Positions 37,831-46,974 are shown, counted from the first letter of the stretch. The stretch: DNA of 64,000 nucleotides from Croceicoccus mobilis (GCF_001661965.1 NZ_LYWZ01000020.1:186001-250000), one strand, 5' to 3'. The notes: generated from the sequence alone by a model not told the origin. Program-made: numbers and translations.

Positions 37831-40082
37831 TGGCAAATAGGGCTGAATTGGGCGGGTTGGAGCTGGGCAGGCTCGAAGTCGAGGGCGAGGGAAAGGACCG
37901 CGACGAGGAACTGGCCGCGCTGCGCGAAAAAGTGCGCCGCCTCGAAAAGATCAATGCCGCGCTGATCGACCGGGTTGAAAGGTCGAGCGATATACAGGGC
38001 GGCGCCTATTCGATGTTCGAGACCGCGATATCACTCGAAGCCATGGTGCGCGACCGGACGCAGGCACTGGAAGAGGCGCTCTCACGTCTCAATGTCGTCA
38101 ATTCTGAACTGCAGGCCGCGCACGCGGATGCCAATGCCGCCCGTTCGCGCCTGCGCGATGCGATCGAGTCCCTGTCTGACGGTTTCGCCCTGTTCGACGG
38201 TTCGGATCGCATGATCATGTGTAACAAGGCCTTCCTCGAAATCTGGCCCGATTTCGAACCCATGGCGCACAATGGCCCCGAATTCAGCGAGCTGGTATCC
38301 GCAGCCGCCGACAAGGGCCGCACTATGGGATCGCTGCTGGAGCGGGAACGCTGGGTGAGCGAGCGGGTCGACCGCCACCGCCGCGCCGATGGCGCGCATG
38401 TGCAGGCGTTGTCAGACGGACGCTGGATCCAGATCAACGAGATGCGCACGAGTGAGGGCGGGATCGTGGGCATCTATACCGACATTACCTCGGTCAAGGC
38501 CGAGGACGCGCGCGAACGGGCCCGCGAACTGGCCGAACGCAATCTTTCGCTTCAGGCGACGCTGGATACGCTTTCCGAAGGGGTGTGCCTGTTTGATGCG
38601 GGGCACCGGCTGCAGGCATGGAATGGCGTTCTGTTGCGCATGCTGGGGATCGGCCAGCAAGACGTGTCGCGCATCGCCACTCATGCCGCCCTTCGCGCAT
38701 GGTGCGTCGAAAGCCGCAAGCTGGAGTGCGAGGCCGGGCTGACATGGCGCGACAGGGAAGGCAGCCGTGCCAGCAGCGAATGCATGATGGGCGGACGCCA
38801 TTTCGTGATCCGCTCTGTCCCGCTGTCGAGTGGGGGCATGGTTTTCACCTTCGACGATGTGACGGACCGCGTGCGTTTCCAAAGGTCGCTGACGGAAACT
38901 GCCGAAACGCTGGAGCGCCGCGTTGCCGAACGCACGGCGGAACTGGTCCGCGTCAACCGCGAACTGATCGACGCCAAGAACGAGGCGGAGCAGGCGAACC
39001 GGTCGAAGACCAGCTTCATCGCAGCGGCCAGCCACGATCTGCTTCAGCCGCTGAATGCCGCGCGCCTATTCGTGTCCGCGCTGGAAGGGCGGCCCATGGC
39101 GTCGCGTTCGCGCAGTCTTGTCGACCAGACCTCTACCGCGCTGGATTCGGTGGAGGATCTGCTGGAGGCATTGTTCGAGATTTCCCGCCTCGACGCAGGC
39201 GCGATCCAGCCTGAAATATCGCGCTTTCCGCTCGACCATATATTGTCCGCGCTGCGCACCGAATTCACCCCGCTCGCCACACGGGCGCATTTGCGTTTCA
39301 GCGTGCCGGAAACGGGGCTTTGGGTGCAGTCCGATCCGCGCCTCTTGCGCCGGGTGCTGCAGAACTTCGTTTCCAATGCCATCCGCTATACCCAGCAAGG
39401 CTGCGTCACGGTCGAGCTGGAGCAGAAAGACAGCGAAGTCGTGGTCACCGTGCGCGATACCGGCCCGGGTATCGCCCCTGAAAACCGCGAACGCATATTC
39501 GAGGAGTTCCGCCGCCTTGGCAGCACTCAGGGCATTCCGGGCAAGGGGCTTGGGCTTGCCATCGTGCGCCGCGTGACGACGATGCTGGGGCACGAAATCT
39601 CGGTCGATACCGAAGTGGGCAAGGGGTCCGCATTTTCGATCACTCTGCCTTTCGTGGAGCCCGAGGCTGTGACCGAAGAGGAAGCGCAGAGCGTGCCCGA
39701 GGCGAAGGAGAAGGCTGGCGGGCTGGTGCTGGTCGTCGACAATGACGCCTCGATCCTGGCAGGGATGGAGGCGTTGCTGGAGAACTGGGGGCTGGAAGTC
39801 ATCGCGGTCAGCGACCCTGCCGGCAAGGCGGCCACGCGCGCGCTTGAGCAGGGACCGGCCCTATTGATGGTGAACTATCACCTCGACAACGATCTGACCG
39901 GCGTGGAGGCGATTGCAGGGCTGCGCCAGCGTGCCGGCACTGCGATTCCGGCGCTGGTCATCACGGCCGATCGGGGCGAGGAGACCAAGGCGCTGCTGGC
40001 GGCAGAGGGTTTGCCCCTGCTCAACAAGCCGGTGAAGCCCGCGCAATTGCGCGCGCTGCTGCGTCAACTCGATATCTTGTAA
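37830..40082 (+). CDS. Hybrid sensor histidine kinase (NahK/ErcS'-like) with degenerate receiver
   Basis: 750 residues with no membrane segment. An N-terminal coiled coil (residues 12-110) precedes two PAS domains (about 112-230 and 235-350), another coiled coil and a HisKA domain with phospho-accepting His402 in SHDLLQPLNAARLF. The HATPase domain has N box NFVSNAIRYT and G boxes DTGPGIAPENRERIFEEF and GKGLGLAIV (about 500-605). The C-terminal receiver covers about 630-748. The receiver's phospho-acceptor position is Asn682 (LLMVNYHLDND) where the family has Asp, so it probably cannot be phosphorylated. ATG overlaps the FIST stop. Likely regulator of alcohol oxidation, with the LuxR-type response regulator as target. 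Confidence 0.9.
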   Translation: MANRAELGGLELGRLEVEGEGKDRDEELAALREKVRRLEKINAALIDRVERSSDIQGGAYSMFETAISLEAMVRDRTQALEEALSRLNVVNSELQAAHADANAARSRLRDAIESLSDGFALFDGSDRMIMCNKAFLEIWPDFEPMAHNGPEFSELVSAAADKGRTMGSLLERERWVSERVDRHRRADGAHVQALSDGRWIQINEMRTSEGGIVGIYTDITSVKAEDARERARELAERNLSLQATLDTLSEGVCLFDAGHRLQAWNGVLLRMLGIGQQDVSRIATHAALRAWCVESRKLECEAGLTWRDREGSRASSECMMGGRHFVIRSVPLSSGGMVFTFDDVTDRVRFQRSLTETAETLERRVAERTAELVRVNRELIDAKNEAEQANRSKTSFIAAASHDLLQPLNAARLFVSALEGRPMASRSRSLVDQTSTALDSVEDLLEALFEISRLDAGAIQPEISRFPLDHILSALRTEFTPLATRAHLRFSVPETGLWVQSDPRLLRRVLQNFVSNAIRYTQQGCVTVELEQKDSEVVVTVRDTGPGIAPENRERIFEEFRRLGSTQGIPGKGLGLAIVRRVTTMLGHEISVDTEVGKGSAFSITLPFVEPEAVTEEEAQSVPEAKEKAGGLVLVVDNDASILAGMEALLENWGLEVIAVSDPAGKAATRALEQGPALLMVNYHLDNDLTGVEAIAGLRQRAGTAIPALVITADRGEETKALLAAEGLPLLNKPVKPAQLRALLRQLDIL

Positions 40083-40095
40083 AGGGGAAGGGCGC

Positions 40096-40779
40096 TTAGC
40101 CCTCTTCGCCGAAACCCACCTTGTTGGCGAGGATCACGGCCTGCGTGCGGCTGAATACATTCAGCTTTTGCAGGATGGCAGAGACATGCGCCTTCACCGT
40201 CGTCATCGAGACGTCGAGTTCATGCGCAATCTGCTTGTTAAGCTTGCCGTCGACGAGATGGCCAAGGACGACCTTCTGCTGCGGGGTCAGGCTCTCGATC
40301 TTCGCGCGGATTGCCTCCTCTTCCTGAACAGCGCTGTCTTCGCCTTCAAGTTCGGGCACATAGATCTCGCCCGCCATGACATGTTCCAATGCCTCGACAA
40401 TGGCGGAACGCTTCAGCGATTTGGGCACGAAACCGGCGGCGCCGGCGGCCAGCGCGTCATGGACGATGCGGCGGTCGAGAACGCCCGACACCATCACCAC
40501 GGGGCTTGATGGAAACCGTTCGAGCAATTGCTGGAGACCCGAAAGGCGCGTGACATTTGGCATGTTGAGGTCGAGCAGGACCAGATCGACATCGGATGTA
40601 TGGGAAAGCGTTTCGAGCGCGCTTTCCATGCTGTCGGCTTCAAGGATCTGGCAGTTGGGATAGGTGTCGACGAATATCGAGCGCAGCCCATCGCGGATCA
40701 GCGAGTGATCGTCGACGATCAGCACCCGGTCAGGCGGTGACACTTCCCCCATCGTATTTTCCATCTGGGCCAGTTCCAT
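40096..40779 (-). CDS. NarL/LuxR-type response regulator
   Basis: 227 residues from ATG 40779, chosen because AGGAAG lies upstream; TTG 40800 is in frame. The receiver domain has an intact acidic pocket (VLIVDDHSLIRDG), phospho-acceptor Asp in LVLLDLNMP and Lys in GFVPKSL. The C-terminal LuxR helix-turn-helix is SLTPQQKVVLGHLVDGKLNKQIAHELDVSMTTVKAHVSAILQKL. Convergent with the hybrid kinase and next to the alcohol dehydrogenase. By position it resembles the LuxR-type regulators of quinoprotein ethanol oxidation in Pseudomonas (ErdR/AgmR) and is the best candidate to bind the recurring motif. Confidence 0.9.
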   Translation of the reverse strand: MELAQMENTMGEVSPPDRVLIVDDHSLIRDGLRSIFVDTYPNCQILEADSMESALETLSHTSDVDLVLLDLNMPNVTRLSGLQQLLERFPSSPVVMVSGVLDRRIVHDALAAGAAGFVPKSLKRSAIVEALEHVMAGEIYVPELEGEDSAVQEEEAIRAKIESLTPQQKVVLGHLVDGKLNKQIAHELDVSMTTVKAHVSAILQKLNVFSRTQAVILANKVGFGEEG

Positions 40780-40809
40780 ATCGGCTTCTTCCTGCGACAA
40801 TAGCCGTGA

Positions 40810-40854
40810 GTGCAGGGCGCGTCACCTTCGTCCTTTATCGGACGCGCCCTGCAC
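40810..40854 (-). terminator. Perfect 14-bp hairpin after the alcohol dehydrogenase gene
   Basis: GTGCAGGGCGCGTC (40810-40823) and its exact complement (40841-40854) around a 17-nt loop, just downstream of the stop at 40864 on the minus strand. No T run. It probably ends or stabilises the dehydrogenase mRNA. Confidence 0.6.
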
Positions 40855-40863
40855 CGGGAGAGA

Positions 40864-42606
40864 TCAGTTGTTCAGCTTGAACACCCAGAGCATGCCGCCC
40901 TGGCTGATTTCCTTGAACGTCTTGGCAACTTCACCGCCCCAGAGCGGAACCGCGCCGCCCCAGCCGGACATGACGGCCACATATTGCTCGCCATCCTGTT
41001 CCCAGGTGACGGGCGAGCCGACCACGCCCGAACCGGTCTGGAACTTCCACAGCTCCTGCCCGGTCTTGGCGTCGAAGGCCTTCAGATAGCCTTCGGGCGT
41101 GCCGGTGAAGACGAGATTGCCGCGGGTGGCGAGGACACCGCCCCACAGCGGGGCAGGGTTCTTGTATTCCCACACGATCTTGCCGGTCTTGGGATCCATG
41201 GCGCGCAGGGCGCCGATGTGGTCTTCTGCGATCGGCTTGATGGTGAAGCCCGCACCCAGATAGGCCGCGCCCTTCTTGTAGGCGATGGGCTCGTTCCAGA
41301 TGTCCATGCCCCAGTCGTTCGACGGGATATAGAACAGCTCGGTGTCCTGACTATATGCCATGGGCATCCAATTCTTGCCGCCAAGGAAGGACGGCGAGGA
41401 GAACACCACTTCACCCTTTTCCGCACCGCTCGGGGCACCGGGGCGACCGCCTTCGGTGAAGTTCGGGCGGCCGGTCTTCAGGTCTATGCTGTCGGCCCAG
41501 GTCGTCTGCATGACGAACTTGTGCGCGCCCATCAGCTTACCGTTGGTGCGGTCCAGCACATAGAAGAAGCCGTTACGGTCCGCCTTGGCGCCCAGCTTCA
41601 TGTTCTTGCCGCCCATCTTCGCGTCGAACGGGATGAATTCGTTCACGCCGTCGAAGTCCCAGCCGTCATGCGGGGTGGTCTGGTAGTGCCACTTGATCTT
41701 GCCGGTGTCGGCATCGATGGCCAGCGTCGAGGAGGTGTAGAGGTTGTCGCCCGGGCGCAAATGGCTGTTCCACGGAGCGGGGTTGCCGGTGCCGAAATAG
41801 ACGAGATTCGTGCCAGGGTCATAGGTGCCGCCCAGCCAGGTCGCGCCGCCGCCGGTCTTCCAGAGGTCACCTTCCCAGGTGGCATTGGTCTTGCCGGTGA
41901 TGCCGTTGTCCTGACCGTTCAGGGTGCCCATGTGGCCCTCGATCGTGGGACGGTGCCAGACCAGTTCGCCGGTATCGACATTGCGTGCCTCGACAGCGCC
42001 GACGATGCCGAATTCACCGCCCGAATTGCCGGTGATGACCATGTCCTTGACGATGATCGGGGCGGCCGTGGCCGAATAGCCGGCCTGGTAGTCGCCGATC
42101 TTCTTGTTCCAGATGACCTTGCCGTTTTCACGGTTGAGCGCGATCAGGCGCGCGTCGAGCGTGGCGAAGATGATCTTGTCGCCATGGATGGCGGCGCCGC
42201 GGTTGACCACGTCGCAGCAGGGCATGATGCCATCGGGGAGGCGGGCGTTATATTCCCACTTCTTCTCGCCGGTCTTCGCATCGAATGCGAACACGCGCGA
42301 ATAGGAGCCGGTGACGTATATCGTGCCATCATAGACGATCGGCTGCGATTCCTGCCCACGCTGCTTTTCACCGCCGAGCGAGGCGGCGAAGGCAGGGACG
42401 AGTTTCGAGACATTGGTGCTGTTCAGCTTGTCGAGCGTCGAAAAGCGCTGCTGCCAGGGCCCCATGCCATAGCTGATGACATCGCCGGGCGTGTTGGCGT
42501 CGTTCATGATGTCTGCCGTGGTCGGCCCTTCGGCCATGGCCGGTACGGCCAGCGCGCTGCCGGCTGCTGCCAGCGCGGCCATGATATGAGTGAAACGCCG
42601 CTTCAT
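40864..42606 (-). CDS. PQQ-dependent alcohol dehydrogenase, probable lanthanide type
   Basis: Periplasmic quinoprotein oxidising alcohols to aldehydes. 580 residues from ATG 42606 with GGAGGG upstream; signal peptide about 1-25 (cleavage PAMAEG). Eight-bladed propeller with tryptophan-docking motifs. The vicinal disulfide pair is Cys130-Cys131 ([10 protein letters not shown]). Metal/PQQ ligands by family alignment are Glu198 (GNSGGEFG), Asn275 ([10 protein letters not shown]) and catalytic Asp317. The second Asp319 ([11 protein letters not shown]) gives the D-x-D signature of lanthanide enzymes (XoxF, ExaF, PedH). Upstream are two cluster motifs; on both sides lie cytochrome c, XoxJ-like and acetaldehyde dehydrogenase genes. 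Ethanol or another short primary alcohol is the likely substrate. Confidence 0.9.
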   Translation of the reverse strand: MKRRFTHIMAALAAAGSALAVPAMAEGPTTADIMNDANTPGDVISYGMGPWQQRFSTLDKLNSTNVSKLVPAFAASLGGEKQRGQESQPIVYDGTIYVTGSYSRVFAFDAKTGEKKWEYNARLPDGIMPCCDVVNRGAAIHGDKIIFATLDARLIALNRENGKVIWNKKIGDYQAGYSATAAPIIVKDMVITGNSGGEFGIVGAVEARNVDTGELVWHRPTIEGHMGTLNGQDNGITGKTNATWEGDLWKTGGGATWLGGTYDPGTNLVYFGTGNPAPWNSHLRPGDNLYTSSTLAIDADTGKIKWHYQTTPHDGWDFDGVNEFIPFDAKMGGKNMKLGAKADRNGFFYVLDRTNGKLMGAHKFVMQTTWADSIDLKTGRPNFTEGGRPGAPSGAEKGEVVFSSPSFLGGKNWMPMAYSQDTELFYIPSNDWGMDIWNEPIAYKKGAAYLGAGFTIKPIAEDHIGALRAMDPKTGKIVWEYKNPAPLWGGVLATRGNLVFTGTPEGYLKAFDAKTGQELWKFQTGSGVVGSPVTWEQDGEQYVAVMSGWGGAVPLWGGEVAKTFKEISQGGMLWVFKLNN

Positions 42607-42692
42607 CGGTATCCCTCCTGAGTGGTTCTTCGCGCCGAGGTGCAGGATTGAAGCGTCCATCGCCCATCTGCCCCCGGTCGTCGCGGGTCAGC

Positions 42693-42731
42693 CTAGACCT
42701 TGGGTGAGGGCGGACAATTGCACCTTGGACC
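42693..42731 (+). promoter_or_regulatory. Two tandem quinoprotein-cluster motifs before the alcohol dehydrogenase gene
   Basis: ATTGCACCTTGGACC at 42717-42731 and a weaker copy, TAGACCTTGGGT, near 42694-42705, same orientation, about 25 bp apart. They lie 90-125 bp upstream of the dehydrogenase start (minus strand). Confidence 0.6.
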
Positions 42732-42765
42732 AAGAAGGGCAGGTAACACCGGCAGATTTGCAGCA

Positions 42766-42798
42766 CGAAAAAGCCGCGGCACCATCAGGCGCGCGGCT
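42766..42798 (-). terminator. Intrinsic terminator after the binding-protein gene
   Basis: On the minus strand AGCCGCG (42798-42792), a 13-nt loop and CGCGGCT (42778-42772), followed by a run of T. It ends the cytochrome c/binding-protein operon before the alcohol dehydrogenase gene. Confidence 0.7.
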
Positions 42799-42862
42799 CT
42801 TCGCGGTATCATATGGAAACTAACGGGGGCGCCGGTCGCAGCTTGGCGCCCCCGGCGCGTCA

Positions 42863-43747
42863 CTAGGTGTTCGGTTGCAACGCAAGTGCGTTACGCCACT
42901 CCACCCCGTGACGTGCAAAGATGTCCTTGAGCTGGCCGCTTTCGGCCATGCCGTGGATCAGGTCTTCCAGCCGGAAGCCCAGCGATCTGCTATCTTCGCG
43001 CACGGCGATGCCGATGTCCCATCCCGGAGAGAGCATGGCGGGCAGGGGGCCCTGTCGCGGCACGATATCCGCGCCGCCGTTGGCCTTGTTCCCGGCCATC
43101 GCCGATTCCACCTGCGCTCGGGTGGCAACGGCGATGTCCGCCTTGCCCTCGCCCAATGCGCTCACCGCTTCATAGCCGGTGGTGTAATGGCCGACATCGG
43201 GACGCAATATGCCGCCGAAACTGCCGACGAGATAGAAATCGGGGATAGAGTCGATTTCGGCCGCCAGCCTTTTGCCGCGAAATTGCGTCGGCACGCCCTC
43301 GCAATCCGTTGCCGCGTCATTGGCGCAGGCCGCGGTAAAGCTTTCCCGGTAATAAGGGGCAAGTATGACGACTTCCGTCTCTTGCGCGGCGAACTGCCGG
43401 TCGAAGGGGACATGCATCATGACGTCGCAGCGGCGAAAGCCCAAGAGGCCACCGCGCCACACGACATTGCGCAGATCGTCGGATACTTCTTCGTCAGCGG
43501 GGAACAGGGCGAGATCGGTTTTCACGCCCAGCGCGTCAGCGCAGGCGCGGGCGATGTCGGCATCGATCCCCATCACCTGCCCGTCCTCTTCCCATGACCA
43601 TGGGCGGTTCTTCTGATAGAGCCCGACGCGCAGCACGCCGAGCTCTTTCACTCTCGCCAATGGGGCGGCATTGCCGAGCGCTGGCAAGGCCAGCGCACCG
43701 GCAGCCGCCGAAATTCCGCCAAGGAATGCGCGACGCGACGGGCGCAT
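42863..43747 (-). CDS. Quinoprotein-associated periplasmic binding protein (MoxJ/XoxJ-like)
   Basis: 294 residues from ATG 43747. Twin-arginine leader SRRAFLGGISAAAGALALPALG (RR at residues 5-6). Solute-binding type II fold (LGVLRVGLYQKNRPWSWEEDGQVMGIDADIARACADALGV near the mature N-terminus; GWDIGIAVREDSRSLG later). This family is encoded with PQQ dehydrogenases and is thought to help activate the enzyme or load it with cofactor or metal, not to feed an ABC transporter; no permease or ATPase is present here. It lies 5 nt after the cytochrome c gene. Confidence 0.88.
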   Translation of the reverse strand: MRPSRRAFLGGISAAAGALALPALGNAAPLARVKELGVLRVGLYQKNRPWSWEEDGQVMGIDADIARACADALGVKTDLALFPADEEVSDDLRNVVWRGGLLGFRRCDVMMHVPFDRQFAAQETEVVILAPYYRESFTAACANDAATDCEGVPTQFRGKRLAAEIDSIPDFYLVGSFGGILRPDVGHYTTGYEAVSALGEGKADIAVATRAQVESAMAGNKANGGADIVPRQGPLPAMLSPGWDIGIAVREDSRSLGFRLEDLIHGMAESGQLKDIFARHGVEWRNALALQPNT

Positions 43748-43752
43748 CGCGA

Positions 43753-44196
43753 CTACTCGTCCGTGTACTTGGTTTCGAGCCAGCTGCGGATCGTCCAGCC
43801 TGCCTTCTGGCCCAGCGATTCCTCGAACGGGGGCATGTAGACCTTGCCGTCGTGGCTGGAGCCGTTCTTGAAGCGCTCGATGAACCATTCATCGCCCGAG
43901 GGGCCGAGTTCAAGGTAGCGCAGGTCCGGTGCGATGCCGCCCGAGATGCCTTCGAGGCCATGGCAGCGCGCACAGTTCTGGTTATAGGCCGAGGCGCCGA
44001 TCTCGATCGCTTTCTCGTTCCCCGAATAGGGGTTTTCCATGACCCAGTTGTCGTTGCCGCCTTCGATGTCGGGCAGGGCCGAGGTGTCGACAGCCTGCGG
44101 CGTCACGTCGCCATGCGCATTCAGCTGGCTGGCGGCGGCGAAAGTGAGAGAGGCAGCGGCGCCCATGAGGCACGCGCGACGGAACGTGATTTTCAT
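43753..44196 (-). CDS. Periplasmic cytochrome c, electron acceptor of the alcohol dehydrogenase
   Basis: 147 residues from ATG 44196, with AGAGGA upstream. Signal peptide about 1-27. A single haem site CARCHG (near residue 73), with a possible axial Met in VYMPPF. This is the ExaB/XoxG type of cytochrome c550 that takes electrons from quinoprotein dehydrogenases and passes them to the terminal oxidase chain. First gene of the cytochrome/binding-protein operon, divergent from the beta-propeller gene. Confidence 0.88.
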   Translation of the reverse strand: MKITFRRACLMGAAASLTFAAASQLNAHGDVTPQAVDTSALPDIEGGNDNWVMENPYSGNEKAIEIGASAYNQNCARCHGLEGISGGIAPDLRYLELGPSGDEWFIERFKNGSSHDGKVYMPPFEESLGQKAGWTIRSWLETKYTDE

Positions 44197-44285
44197 AATA
44201 GTCATCCTCTGCGACCACGGGCCCACTCTTGCTGGCGGCGAACCCGAGCTGTCTTTGGAATAGGGGATCGGGCGGGGCGGCAACC

Positions 44286-44316
44286 ATAGGACTATGGTAC
44301 GAGACCAAGGTCCTAT
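44286..44316. promoter_or_regulatory. Palindromic operator between cytochrome c and beta-propeller genes
   Basis: Inverted pair of the cluster motif: ATAGGACTATGGT (44286-44298), spacer ACGAG, ACCAAGGTCCTAT (44304-44316), matching at 11 of 13 positions. It lies 90 bp from the cytochrome start and 38 bp from the propeller start, so one site may serve both. Confidence 0.65.
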
Positions 44317-44353
44317 TTAACGGTGCGGGTCCGGCAGGTTAGACCTTTGTCCC

Positions 44354-45364
44354 ATGGAGAAGAGATGCCTGAAAACCCGCGCGCTGGTCGCATGCGCCGC
44401 GCTGTCGTTCGCCCTTGCCGGACTGCCCGGAGCAGCATCCGCGCAGGACCTGTCGGGTCCGGGCATCGCTTATGTCTCGGATGAGCGATCCTCGACCATC
44501 ACCGTGATCGACTATCTCTCGGGTGAGCAGCTTGCATCGTGGGAGGTGGGTAATCGCCCGCGCGGCATAACGCTGACCCCTGACGGCAAATATCTGCTCA
44601 TCTGCGCCAGCCTCGACAACACAGTCGAAATGCGCGACCGGCTGACGGGCGAGCTGGTGGCGACCCTGCCGTCGGGCAATGATCCCGAACAATTCTTCAT
44701 GGGCCGCGACGGGCGCCTGCTGTTCGTCGCGAACGAGGATAATGCCGCCGTCACCGCCGTCGACTGGCGGGAACGCCGCGTCGCGTGGCAGGTCGCCGTG
44801 GGTGAGGAGCCGGAAGGCGTCACCGAAAGCCCCGATGGCAAATGGCTGCTGGTCACCAGCGAGGAAGACCATACCGTCGCGTGGATCGACACCGCCAGCC
44901 GGGAGGTCGTGAAGGAAGTCGAGACCGACGCCCGCCCGCGCCATGTCGAATTCGTGCCCTCGGGCAAGGAGGTCTGGGTGGCGGCCGAGATGGGCGGCAC
45001 CGTGCAGGTGATGGATACCGCGACGCAGGAGATCACCGACACGATCAGCTTTGCGCCATCGGGCGTGGCATCCTATCGTGTGCTGCCTTGCGGCATTCGC
45101 TTTACCCCTGATGGCAAGACGGCGGTGATCGCCCTGGGCCGCGCCGACATGATCGCCATCGTCGATGTCGCGAGCCGCGAAGTGCTGGATTATGTCGCGA
45201 CGGGTGGGCGGCCATGGCACCTTGCCATCACGCCCGATGGCAAGACCGCGCTGGTCGCCAATGGCACCAGCGACGATGTCGCCGTGGTCGATCTGGCCAG
45301 CCGTAAGGTCATGCGAACTATTGCGGCCGGAAATGGGCCGTGGGGCGTAGTCCTCGCGCCCTGA
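44354..45364 (+). CDS. PQQ-dependent catabolism-associated beta-propeller protein
   Basis: 336 residues, signal peptide about 1-28 (GAASAQD), then seven YVTN-type blades (GIAYVSDERSSTITVIDYLSGE, PRGITLTPDGKYLLICASLDNTVEM, PWHLAITPDGKTALVANGTSDDVAVVDLASRKV). It matches the propeller family found with quinoprotein alcohol oxidation genes; proposed to be periplasmic and to bind a partner protein or cofactor, function unproved. Confidence 0.87.
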   Translation: MEKRCLKTRALVACAALSFALAGLPGAASAQDLSGPGIAYVSDERSSTITVIDYLSGEQLASWEVGNRPRGITLTPDGKYLLICASLDNTVEMRDRLTGELVATLPSGNDPEQFFMGRDGRLLFVANEDNAAVTAVDWRERRVAWQVAVGEEPEGVTESPDGKWLLVTSEEDHTVAWIDTASREVVKEVETDARPRHVEFVPSGKEVWVAAEMGGTVQVMDTATQEITDTISFAPSGVASYRVLPCGIRFTPDGKTAVIALGRADMIAIVDVASREVLDYVATGGRPWHLAITPDGKTALVANGTSDDVAVVDLASRKVMRTIAAGNGPWGVVLAP

Positions 45365-45382
45365 TTTTGGTCGGTTTGGGGC

Positions 45383-45415
45383 ATTGGCCTAAGGTCTAAG
45401 GACCCAAAGTCCAAT
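45383..45415. promoter_or_regulatory. Palindromic operator before the porin gene
   Basis: ATTGGCCTAAGGTC (45383-45396), short spacer, GACCCAAAGTCCAAT (45401-45415): an imperfect inverted pair of the cluster motif, 75 nt before the porin start. Confidence 0.65.
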
Positions 45416-45489
45416 ATCGCCACCAACAGGCCCGCTGCATCTTTCCCTTCGCCGCACAAGACGGCGTCAAATACATAAGGAGGGGAAGG

Positions 45490-46920
45490 ATGAAGGTCTC
45501 CAGGATGATTCTGTCCGGTTCGGCCGCATTGGGTGCACTCGCACTCGCCATCGCGCCGGCACACGCAAGCCCGGGCGAAAACCTGCTCAAAAGACTGCAC
45601 GAAAAAGGCATTCTGACCGACGAGGAATATACAGAGCTGCTGGCGGATTATCGCGCCGACGAGGCGGCCGATGCCGAGGCTATGGCCAGCATGCAGGCAG
45701 CGACCCCGACGCCGATGCAAAGCGCCGAGAACGCGCTCGATTCCAGCCGCATGGTCAAGATGACCGATAGCGGAATCGGGCTGGAGGTTGGCCCCGCAAC
45801 GATCAAGTTCGCAGGCTCCGTCAACGGTTTCTACGTGCATGACAATGCCGACACGCCCAGTGCCACCACCAGCGTGGTAGGCGGCGTCGCCAATGTCGGC
45901 GACAATAATTCCAGCGCCATCCGCAACGGCCTTCTGCCCGGTTTCCTGACGGTGTCGGTGACGACCCAGCAGGAGGGATGGGACGTGGGCGCCTTCTTCG
46001 GTATGTATCCGGGCATCAACTCGACCGCATGGGGTGCGCTGGGCGCGAACAATGGCGGGCAGCCGACCGCGCTTGCCACCTCGGGCATCGATTTCCGCCA
46101 GACCTACATGACCTTCGGCAAGCCATCGCTCGGCACGATCAAGATCGGGCGCGACATCGGCCTGTTTGGCTCTGACGCGATCCTTAACGACATCACCCTT
46201 CTTTCCAGCGGCACACCGGGCGGCAATGTCGCACCGGGCAATACGACGCTGGGCCGGATCGGCGTGGGCTATATCTACACCGATTTCCAGCCGCAGATCA
46301 CCTATACCACTCCGAATTTCAGCGGTTTCCAGGCATCGGTCGGCGTGTTCCAGCCGCTGTCCTCGCTGACGGGCCCGGCGCAGGCCAATTCCAGCCCCGG
46401 TTTCCAGGGCAAGCTGACCTATGACGGCGATTTCGGCGGCGTTGCCACCCATCTGTGGGCAGGCGGCATCACGCAGAAGCACGATACGCTGACCGGCATG
46501 GACTACACCGGCAAGGGCCTCGACCTTGGCGCCAAGGTCACTGCAGGGCCCGTGGCCGTCACCGGCTACTGGTACACGGCCAAGGGTCTGGGCACCACGG
46601 TGCTGGGCCTGTTCGACACCGACGCCGATGGCAAGCCGCGTGAGAGCGATGGCTTCTACGTCCAGGCGCTGGCCACCTTCGGCAAGCTGTCGGTGGGCGG
46701 CAGCTATGGCGAAAGCTCGCTCGACCATACCGATGCGGATGATGCCGCGGCATTGCCCAACCTGGTCGAGACGAACTCCAGCTATGTCGGCCAGCTTCGC
46801 TATGGCCTGACCCCGTGGGTCACGCTGATCGGCGAATATGTCCACTCCAAGGCCGAGGCGCATAACGGCAATGAAGCCGAAAGCGACGCGATCGCCCTTG
46901 GCGGTATCCTGTTCTTCTGA
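45490..46920 (+). CDS. Outer-membrane porin-like protein
   Basis: 476 residues with GGAGGGG upstream. Signal peptide about 1-26 (PAHASP). A short helical segment LLKRLHEKGILTDEEYTELLADYR is followed by a beta-barrel with alternating hydrophobic strands (IKFAGSVNGFYVHDN, QTYMTFGKPSLGTIKIGRDIGLFGSDA) ending in LGGILFF, the terminal Phe of outer-membrane barrels. It resembles DcaP/PorA-like porins. It likely admits substrate or cofactor for periplasmic oxidation. Confidence 0.85.
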   Translation: MKVSRMILSGSAALGALALAIAPAHASPGENLLKRLHEKGILTDEEYTELLADYRADEAADAEAMASMQAATPTPMQSAENALDSSRMVKMTDSGIGLEVGPATIKFAGSVNGFYVHDNADTPSATTSVVGGVANVGDNNSSAIRNGLLPGFLTVSVTTQQEGWDVGAFFGMYPGINSTAWGALGANNGGQPTALATSGIDFRQTYMTFGKPSLGTIKIGRDIGLFGSDAILNDITLLSSGTPGGNVAPGNTTLGRIGVGYIYTDFQPQITYTTPNFSGFQASVGVFQPLSSLTGPAQANSSPGFQGKLTYDGDFGGVATHLWAGGITQKHDTLTGMDYTGKGLDLGAKVTAGPVAVTGYWYTAKGLGTTVLGLFDTDADGKPRESDGFYVQALATFGKLSVGGSYGESSLDHTDADDAAALPNLVETNSSYVGQLRYGLTPWVTLIGEYVHSKAEAHNGNEAESDAIALGGILFF

Positions 46921-46939
46921 TCGAGGAACAGCCCATGAT

Positions 46940-46974
46940 CCGGGCCGGCCAATGATCTGGCGATGCCGGCCCGG
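46940..46974 (+). terminator. Hairpin after the porin gene
   Basis: CCGGGCCGGC (46940-46949) and GCCGGCCCGG (46965-46974), perfect 10-bp stem with 15-nt loop, 20 nt after the porin stop. No T run. Confidence 0.55.

Noticed and set aside
42863-43747. Binding protein of an amino-acid ABC transporter
   Set aside because: No permease or ATPase gene is nearby, and the gene is in an operon with the quinoprotein cytochrome; the MoxJ/XoxJ-like role fits better.
45190-46863. 557-codon minus-strand frame
   Set aside because: Antisense of the porin gene; the porin has a signal peptide, barrel pattern and ribosome site.
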